Assembly (NCBI GenBank): GCA_012845835.1
Contig: JABAKD010000020.1
Span: 18,526,646-18,590,645 of the forward strand
Source of the DNA: Undaria pinnatifida
Lineage: Eukaryota > Sar > Phaeophyceae > Laminariales > Alariaceae
Length of the DNA stretch: 64,000 nucleotides
Direction: 5' to 3'
The position numbers were made by a program, and so were the translations under genes. Shown here piece by piece: positions 58,256-64,000 of the stretch; position 1 is the stretch's first letter; the number at the start of each line of letters is the position of its first letter. The notes beneath the pieces were generated by a model, which did not search any database, was not told where the DNA came from, and saw only the letters and a program-made list of their open reading frames with translations.

Positions 58256-59270
58256 TTTATTATGAAAAATGAAAATGCACTCCAGCTGTGAGATCGAAGA
58301 TTTCGTCGAAACTCATCTTTGCAAGCTGTGTGTGATACTCCGATCGCGCGTATTACGAGTTGTGTGTCCTCGTTAAGGATAAAGGTCGTCGACTCCCCTT
58401 ACAACTACAGTGTAGCTATCAGGGTCAACAGGGTGATGTTAGTCAGTCTGTGCGCGGAAACTATAAATCCCGTTTCTGAGGGGGGACAAAATCTGACAGC
58501 TGTGGAGGGAAATGTACCCTTTTATCAAGTGAATCTTGTAAGTCGAATAACCGGTGAGGGGGGGGGCGGAGTTTTGAAGGACGTGGGGGCCTGGTTTTGA
58601 TCAAAAGCGAGCGGGTTTGGAGGGGGGGGGGGGGGGAAGGGGGGGCAATTTGTGCATGTAAGCTATAAATCCTTTCAAGGGGATAAATCTGACGGTTTTG
58701 GAAGAAGAAAAGAAAGAATAAATGTACCAGTTTATTATTGGGGGGAGGGGAGGGGGGTTGGGGCGGGGGGGGGTCGTGTGGGGCAGCTCAATATGTGCGT
58801 GGAAACTATACATTATTTTGCGGGGATAAATGTGACGGTTTTGGAAGTAATGCGTCAGTTTATCATGTATATCCTGGGGTAAGTCGTACAATTAGTGAGT
58901 AGAGAGAGGGTGGAGTGTTCGAGGGGGTGGGGTTGGGATGGGTTGGGGGGGAGGGGGGGGGAGGTGGGGGGTGGGGGCGGGGGGGGCGGGGAAGGGGGCG
59001 GGGGGGGGCGGGAGGGGCGGGGGGGGGGGGGGGGGGGGAGGGGGCGGGGGGGGGTGAAAGGAAGGGTTTTAGGTGAGGGGTTTGGTATACGTGTGGTGCT
59101 AGGTCTAGGCGATGGTGCGGGTGATGGGGAAGAAGGGGGCGGGAGGGGCGGGGGGGGGGGGGAAAGCAGCGGCATGGATGGCTCTCGAAAGATAATGAGG
59201 TCATATCCTGTACGTAAAGTGTTTATCAATCTGGCGGATTTCGATATTTAGTGGGGCGTTTGAGCAAGGG
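58256..59270 (+). repeat. R-family dispersed repeat, copy 4 (most complete)
   Basis: Carries all blocks of copies 1 and 2 in plus orientation, from ATTATGAAAAATG and GCACTCCAGCTGTGAGATCG to AGTGTTTATCAATCTGGCGG. G-rich zones lie at 58618-58645, 58740-58780 and 58945-59055. The micro-ORF end is frameshifted. Confidence 0.85.
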
Positions 59271-59275
59271 AGAGC

Positions 59276-59277
<2 letters not shown>

Positions 59278-59311
<34 letters not shown>
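59278..59311. repeat. 34-base G-run
   Basis: Uninterrupted G homopolymer at the right edge of R copy 4; followed by another R-family start-like fragment at about 59340-59375 (ACACTTCGGCTGTGAGATC). Confidence 0.9.
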
Positions 59312-59312
<1 letters not shown>

Positions 59313-59375
59313 TTTTTTAGGAGGTTTAGGTCACAAAAAATCCAATACACTTCGGCTGTGAGATCAAAGATATGT

Positions 59376-59870
59376 CATACCAGTTCGAAATGTGACTAAA
59401 CGTCAAAAAGGCAAGGGCAGTCGTCGTCGAAGAGGAAGCAGCGTCAGCAGCAGCACTGAATGGCAGCAGCAAGCACCAGCAGCATACCCCGGATCCTCGC
59501 GGATCACAGCCCCTGTTGACAGATCCACCGCCCCAGTTAGTTGTGCGCTCGCTGCCGCAGGCGGCTCAGCTAGGCTGCTTGCCGGGGCCGGTGACTGCTG
59601 TGCATAGTGCACAGATAGGTTACCTGGTAGATAGATACAGTAGCGAGCTCGAGAATTATCATATCAGTAAAAAAATATGACCAAACGTGAAAAAGCAAGA
59701 GCAGTCGTCGTCGAAGGAGCAGCAGCATCAGCAACACTGGCAGCAGCAAGCAGCAGACAACGCATCCTCGCGGATCGCAGCCCCTGCTGACAGATTCACC
59801 GCCCCAGTTGTGGGCTTGCTGCCGGAGGCGACTCAGCTAGGCTGCTTGCCGGGGCCGGAGACTGCATGAA
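59376..59870 (+). repeat. C repeat, tandem pair 1
   Basis: Two units (about 59376-59658 and 59659-59870) share TGACCAAACGT or TGACTAAACGT, GCAGTCGTCGTCGAAG, a CAGCAG tract, TCCTCGCGGATC, CTG(T/C)TGACAGAT, and GGCTCAGCTAGGCTGCTTGCCGGGGCCGG. The pair recurs at 60797-61327. Confidence 0.85.
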
Positions 59871-59877
59871 AGGCTCG

Positions 59878-60120
59878 CTAGTCGGGTCGCTCGTCGGGTC
59901 CACCCGGTGGTGTAGCGCTACGGGCGTGGCTAATTGCCCATGCGTGGGTTGCGGTCGCTTTATCATTTTCGCGCTCACACCACATGATAATAATGCTGCA
60001 AACAACGCCGGTAAAAAAACAGAGTACGACATCCTGGGAAAAGCACGAGGGACCAAGGGCCAACCAACCGACCCGGGGGTACATATCCTCCCGTGTGATA
60101 TATCGCGGGTCCAGTCGACC
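59878..60120 (+). repeat. Conserved block downstream of C pair 1
   Basis: It parallels 61340-61565. Both contain GTCGGGTCGCTCGTCGGGTC, GTGGGTTGCGG, CACACCACATGA and GCTGCAAACAA. Both encode a similar short peptide frame on the plus strand: STTSWEKHEGPRANQPT here, NTTYWEKYEGPRTNQPT in the second copy. The conserved frame suggests former coding sequence, possibly the start of a transposase. Confidence 0.6.
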
Positions 60121-60229
60121 CGACCGCATGAAACCCGCACCTCACGGGTCACTCGGAGTGTGGCGGGTCGGGTCGGGTCAACAGACGTTCAAAATATTCA
60201 GGGCTTTTCACGGGTCATGACCCGACCCG

Positions 60230-60480
60230 CGGGTCGGGTCAAGGGGGTTTCAAAATCTCGCGGGTCGGGTCGGGTCGGGTCATCACGTTTTAAAATCTCA
60301 CGGGTCGGGTCGGGTCGGGTCAAGAGGTTTTCAAAATCTCGCGGGTCGGGTCGGGTCGGGTCAAAAGGCTTCAAAATCTCGCGGGTCGGGTCGGGTCGGG
60401 TCAAGAGGTTTTCAAAATCTCGCGGGTCGGGTCGGGTCATGACCCGCGAGATACGGGTCACTTCGCGGGTCAAGCCATAA
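60230..60480 (+). repeat. GGGTC minisatellite, left array
   Basis: Units of about 41 bp: three to four GGGTC words, then AAGAGGTTTTCAAAATCTCG. The array ends with inverted GACCCGCGAGAT words. Confidence 0.9.
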
Positions 60481-60796
60481 TGACCCGTGAGTTGTTTTGG
60501 GCTGACCCGCGGGTCCAACCCGCGGATCTAGCCGGCGGATCCGCCTTTTTCAAACTTACAGGTGAGAGCCACGTTGATGCCGTGTAGGCGCCCCGCGGGT
60601 CGGGCCCGCGGGTCCGCCAATAAAATACAAACATTTCGGCTTCCTGCCTCCCTCGTGCCGATGCTCCGATCATATGTCATCACAGCGTGCAGAACAATCA
60701 CCAGGCAGTACCCCTAGCTACTTGTACCAAGGCATACAGCAGTGTGACGCGAATCCCGTACCTACTGAAGCCATAACAACAGCAGTAATATTACGG

Positions 60797-61150
60797 TCAT
60801 ACCAGTACGAAAAGTGACCAAACGTAAAGAGGCAAGGAAGGGCAGTCGTCGTCGAAGCAGCACCAGCAGCAGCAGCACTGGCAGCAGCAAGTACCAGCAG
60901 CAGACCCCGGATTCTCGCGGATCGCAGCCCCTGCTGACAGACCCACCGCTCCAGTTGTGGGCTTGCTGCCGGAGGCGGCTCAGCTAGGCTGCTTGCCGGG
61001 GCTGGAGACTGCACAGATAGAAGATAGATACAGCAGCAGTGTAGTAGTAGTAGTAGCTAGCTCGAGAATTATCATACCACCAGTACGAAATGTGACCAAA
61101 CGTAAAAAAGCAAGAAGAAGAGCAGCCGTTGTCGAAGCAGCAGCGGCAGC

Positions 61151-61182
<32 letters not shown>

Positions 61183-61327
61183 CCCTAGCAGCAGCAAGCA
61201 CCAGCAGCAGCAGACAACGCATCCTCGCGGATCGCACCCCCTGCTGACAGATCCACCGCCCCAGCTGTGGGCTTGCTGCCGGAGGCGGCTCAGCTAGGTA
61301 GGCTGCTTGCCGGGGCCGGAGATTGCG
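60797..61327 (+). repeat. C repeat, tandem pair 2
   Basis: Units at about 60797-61070 and 61071-61327, with the same landmarks as pair 1 and longer CAGCAG tracts (61138-61215). The pair is part of the inner hAT-like element. Confidence 0.85.
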
Positions 61328-61339
61328 CTTGTAAATTAT

Positions 61340-61565
61340 AACTAGCTCGCTCGTCGGGTCGCTCGTCGGGTCGACCCGGTGGTCTAACGGTACGGGCATG
61401 TCCATGCATGTGGGTTGCGGTTTCTTTCCTATTCCTCGCGCGCACACCACATGACATAATCATCAGCTGCAAACAATGCCGGTAAAAAACGCAGAGAACA
61501 CGACATACTGGGAAAAGTACGAGGGACCAAGGACCAACCAACCGACCGAGGTATACATGCTTTGA
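61340..61565 (+). repeat. Conserved block downstream of C pair 2
   Basis: Second copy of the block at 59878-60120; the small plus-strand frame starting at about 61477 reads MPVKNAENTTYWEKYEGP and RTNQPTEVYML before a TGA. Confidence 0.6.
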
Positions 61566-61654
61566 CCCGTGGCTTTCTGACTTTGACCCGTGAGAAATGT
61601 CACGGGTCAAGTTCACGTGACCCGCCAGACGACCCGAATCTCGCGGGTCACCCG

Positions 61655-61900
61655 GATTGTCGCGGGTCGGGTCGGGTCGGGTCAGGACGATTTCAAAATC
61701 TCACGGGTCGGGTCGGGTCGGGTCAAGACATCTCGAAAATCTCGCGGGTCGGGTCGGGTCGGGTCAAGACGTCTCAAAAATCTCGCGGGTCGGGTCGGGT
61801 CGGGTCAAGACGTCTCGAAAATATCGCGGGTCGGGTCGGGTCAGCTGACCCGACCCGACCCGACCCGACCCGCGAGATTTGACCCGACCCGTGAAAAGCC
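61655..61900 (+). repeat. GGGTC minisatellite, right array with palindrome
   Basis: Units of about 41 bp as in the left array (spacer AAGACGTCTCAAAAATCTCG). At 61828-61861 the array flips to its reverse complement around GTCAGCTGAC, giving a palindrome of about 34 bp. Confidence 0.9.
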
Positions 61901-62140
61901 CTGAAAATATTGCGGTTCGGGTCACGTCGGGTCAGGAAGTTTTCAAAATCTCACGGACCGGGTCTGGTCGGATCAGGGACCAGACCCAACCCGACCCGAC
62001 CCGCGAGGTTTAACCTGACCTATGAAAATCCCTCCACAAAACAAATGTTGAAGTACATAAAAACGCGTCGGCATGAACTTTTTAGTACAGGACAACACAC
62101 GGGCCGACCATAAAAAATGGCAGGCCGGCCCTTATGGAAC

Positions 62141-62347
62141 CAGGGTGTCATGGACCTCGCTGCCAACATCGTGGGCCGGGCCGAGCAGGGCTGAGACATT
62201 TGAACAATTGGTGGGCCGGGCCGGACTGGGCCGTGCAAAGTTGAAAATGTGATGGGCCGGGCCGGGCCGCAGTCCATCACGTGAAAAATTGATGGGCCGG
62301 GCCGCACTACATGGGCGGGTCCACCAGCGCCGGCTCATGGCAAGCTG
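62141..62347 (+). mobile_element. GGGCC-type hAT-like element, short copy
   Basis: Starts CAGGGTGTCATGGACC and ends GGCTCATGGCAAGCTG, an imperfect inverted pair. Interior: GGGCCGGGCC units with TTGAAAATGTGA-type spacers. Flanking 8-mers do not match. Confidence 0.5.
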
Positions 62348-62754
62348 TGGTGTTTTCGTACTCGTTACAAAGCAGTTTATACTAAAAGAAGTACGGCGGT
62401 ATGGATACTGCTGCTGCAGATTCCAGAGGTATTACCAGCTTCTACAGCGGCCAACAGCAGTCAACAGCAGTATGTACGGGTTCCAGCACAAATGCTGATG
62501 TATATGGCGCTTCGCTCCGCGGGGCGCATTCACCACCCGATACGCTCGCTCATGAAGGAAAAAAGAAAACTAGGTGAAGCCGATAGAGGTCCACAATTGA
62601 TTGGATAGGTGCAAACTGGCGATTTGACAATGCCAAGAGTCCCGTCGCCATGCTCCTGGAAAACAGCCCGGGCGCCACATGCATGAATATACCGTACCGG
62701 AAGGTACTTGGTATTTTGCTTTATGTACCTATTTGCGATGCACACAATATGTCT

Positions 62755-62850
62755 GTGTTGTTGTTGTTGTTGTTGTTGTCGTCGTCGTCGTCGTTGTTGT
62801 TGTTGTTGTTGTTGTTGTGGGTTTGTTGTTGTTGCTGTTGTTGTTGTCAC
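62755..62850. repeat. TTG/CGT trinucleotide microsatellite
   Basis: TTG triplets with a GTC/GTCG interior. Leu and Gln homopolymer frames are by-products. Confidence 0.9.
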
Positions 62851-62859
62851 ATTAACTCG

Positions 62860-64000
62860 CATAATCAAGTCCGTGGTCACAGGATAGGCTCCAGTCACTC
62901 TGGAGTGGAGGAAAACCCCACGGAAAAAACACAAACAGAACCAAAAGTGGTACACGCATATATCATGTCTGACGCAACTAATGCCTTCGCCAGAAAAATA
63001 TAAAAATGATATCGGGAGTCAGCCTACGACGTGCCAGGTTCATACTACTGGTACATACGTCTCACTACTTGCGCCCGAAAAAGCCCGAGTACACCGCTTG
63101 CCACCCAGAAAAGACTACGTGTGTCGAAGCTGGTGACTACGAGTACAACCTTTGTCTCTTTGGAGGATGACGAAACGGCACGGACATTACTGGGTGTGCT
63201 GGATGCTGGATGTCGATGGGTGCAAAAAAGCTGTTTGATAATGAAAAAAAAAAAACAGCAGTGTGGAACATGTGGTTAATGTGGCAGCAAAGTTACACCA
63301 CTGCTGTCTTGGTCACGGTCGTCACACCTTAAGATGTTCCGTTCTGAAAAAAGTATTTTGCGTTCAGACGGTGGTCCGTGACAGGGCCATTATTTTATTT
63401 TATTATGTTTCTTTTCCGAGCTTTGGCTCTCCTTTCCGGTTGGGTTGTTTCTTCGATTTCCCCTTCATTTTGTTTGTTTCATTTTTGTTTCTATTTTATC
63501 TTTGTTTTATTTGTTTTCTTATTATTATTTTGTTTTTGTTTTTGTTTTTGTTTATTTCGTATTCTCTCTTCCAATGTATTTCTGTTGCTGACGTATGTAT
63601 GTTGTGCCTGTCGTACCCAGTACTAGGGCATGACATTGCGTTGTCGAATGCATTACGATGCATTATCTCTGTGTCGTAGCTTGTGACCACAGAGCTGATC
63701 TTTCTAGGGTGAAGAATCAGTACGGACACTGGGTGTGCTGGATGTCGACGAGTAGAAGAACGGTTTAATGTGAAGAACACACACACATGTGCCAGCTGTA
63801 CTAGGAAAAAAGTCAAAGTGTTCGTTGGTGGTGAATTCATAGCGCATTGTTCAAAGAAGAACAGCAACAAAACAGAAGAGGAAAAAAGGAAACATACTAT
63901 TAATAGCTAAAACATACACTACTCGTACATCCTTGGTGGCTCTTGCAACACATTTTCACATGTTACTTTTTGTCGTCTTCCTTGCGTAGCAGTGATGCAC
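62860..64000. other. Unassigned sequence to window end
   Basis: T-rich, with long TTTTG/TTTAT runs at 63385-63560. Two short similar words, ACTGGGTGTGCTGGATG, occur at about 63190 and 63728, each followed by TCGA and AAGA/AAAA-rich sequence, so a small duplicated segment may be present. No gene is supported. Confidence 0.35.

Larger units (their letters stand above)
60191..61911 (+). mobile_element. Inner GGGTC-type hAT-like element with 8-bp target duplication
   Basis: The element spans 60199-61903. It starts CAGGGCTTTTCACGGGTC and ends GACCCGTGAAAAGCCCTG, an 18-bp near-perfect to perfect terminal inverted repeat extended by GGGTC units. It is flanked by AAAATATT on both sides (60191-60198 and 61904-61911). 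Removing it restores an ordinary GGGTC-array unit, so it inserted into the outer element. Contents: GGGTC array (unit about 41 bp), spacer, C-repeat pair, conserved block, second GGGTC array. No full transposase frame is present. Confidence 0.85.
57883..62034 (+). mobile_element. Outer GGGTC-type hAT-like element, interrupted
   Basis: Left end CAGGACTTTTCACGGGTC at 57883; likely right end TATGAAAATCCCTC near 62034, a diverged inverted match. Inside are GGGTC units, R copy 4, two C-repeat units, a conserved block and more GGGTC units. The inner element at 60199-61903 is inserted in the last GGGTC array. The flanking 8-mers (AATACAAA and CACAAAAC) do not match exactly, so the outer boundaries are tentative. 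Confidence 0.5.

Noticed and set aside
59866-60480. GSGRVGSRRFKISRV-type repetitive protein frames
   Set aside because: They are translations of the 41-bp GGGTC unit, whose length is not a multiple of three, so the repeats change frame; no start or splice support.
60230-61900. Regularly spaced repeats resembling a CRISPR array
   Set aside because: Spacers are near-identical to each other, the repeats are GGGTC words, and the setting is a eukaryotic transposon; it is a minisatellite.

Overview
This window is nuclear DNA of a eukaryote, most likely a brown alga or a close photosynthetic stramenopile. The reasons are long GT-AG introns in a moderately GC-rich sequence, a protein leader of the bipartite type used by algae with secondary red plastids, a short interstitial TTAGGG array, a decayed copia-type retroelement, and very many dispersed repeats ending in poly-C or poly-G. 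The species assignment is inference.

One gene is read with confidence. It lies on the plus strand from 11894 to 30496. Twenty exons join through 19 GT-AG introns, every junction keeps frame, and the result is a 1204-residue protein. The protein has a signal peptide followed by an F-initial, Ser/Thr/Arg/Pro-rich stretch (ASAF-like plastid leader), a low-complexity region, about 700 residues of charged Glu/Lys/Arg/Ala-rich coiled coil, and a Ser/Gly-rich tail. Its introns are full of repeats: one dispersed family in six introns, plus a different simple repeat in several others.

Left flank (1-11.9 kb): decayed coding fragments, a 66-bp exact direct repeat, a fold-back element, and a roughly 330-bp repeat present as two tandem dimers. 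Middle (30.5-44 kb): mostly unannotatable sequence, a tentative three-exon minus-strand gene (36318-37888), and an almost intact non-autonomous hAT-like element (41989-43162) with 8-bp target duplications.

44.6-48.3 kb is a short-LTR copia-like element with gag zinc knuckle and protease remnants but no integrase or reverse transcriptase. 49-51 kb has coding-like minus-strand sequence and the interstitial telomeric repeat. 51.4-63 kb is a repeat nest: four long copies of one family (two in head-to-head inversion), and nested hAT-like elements with interiors of GGGTC or GGGCC tandem repeats, including one insertion with a perfect 8-bp target duplication and a BED zinc-finger remnant.

The most unusual signal is that three minisatellites of the form GGG-N-C (GGGAC, GGGTC, GGGCC) sit inside elements whose termini are variants of one hAT-like inverted repeat. 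This suggests one transposon lineage whose interior was replaced by changing short tandem repeats.
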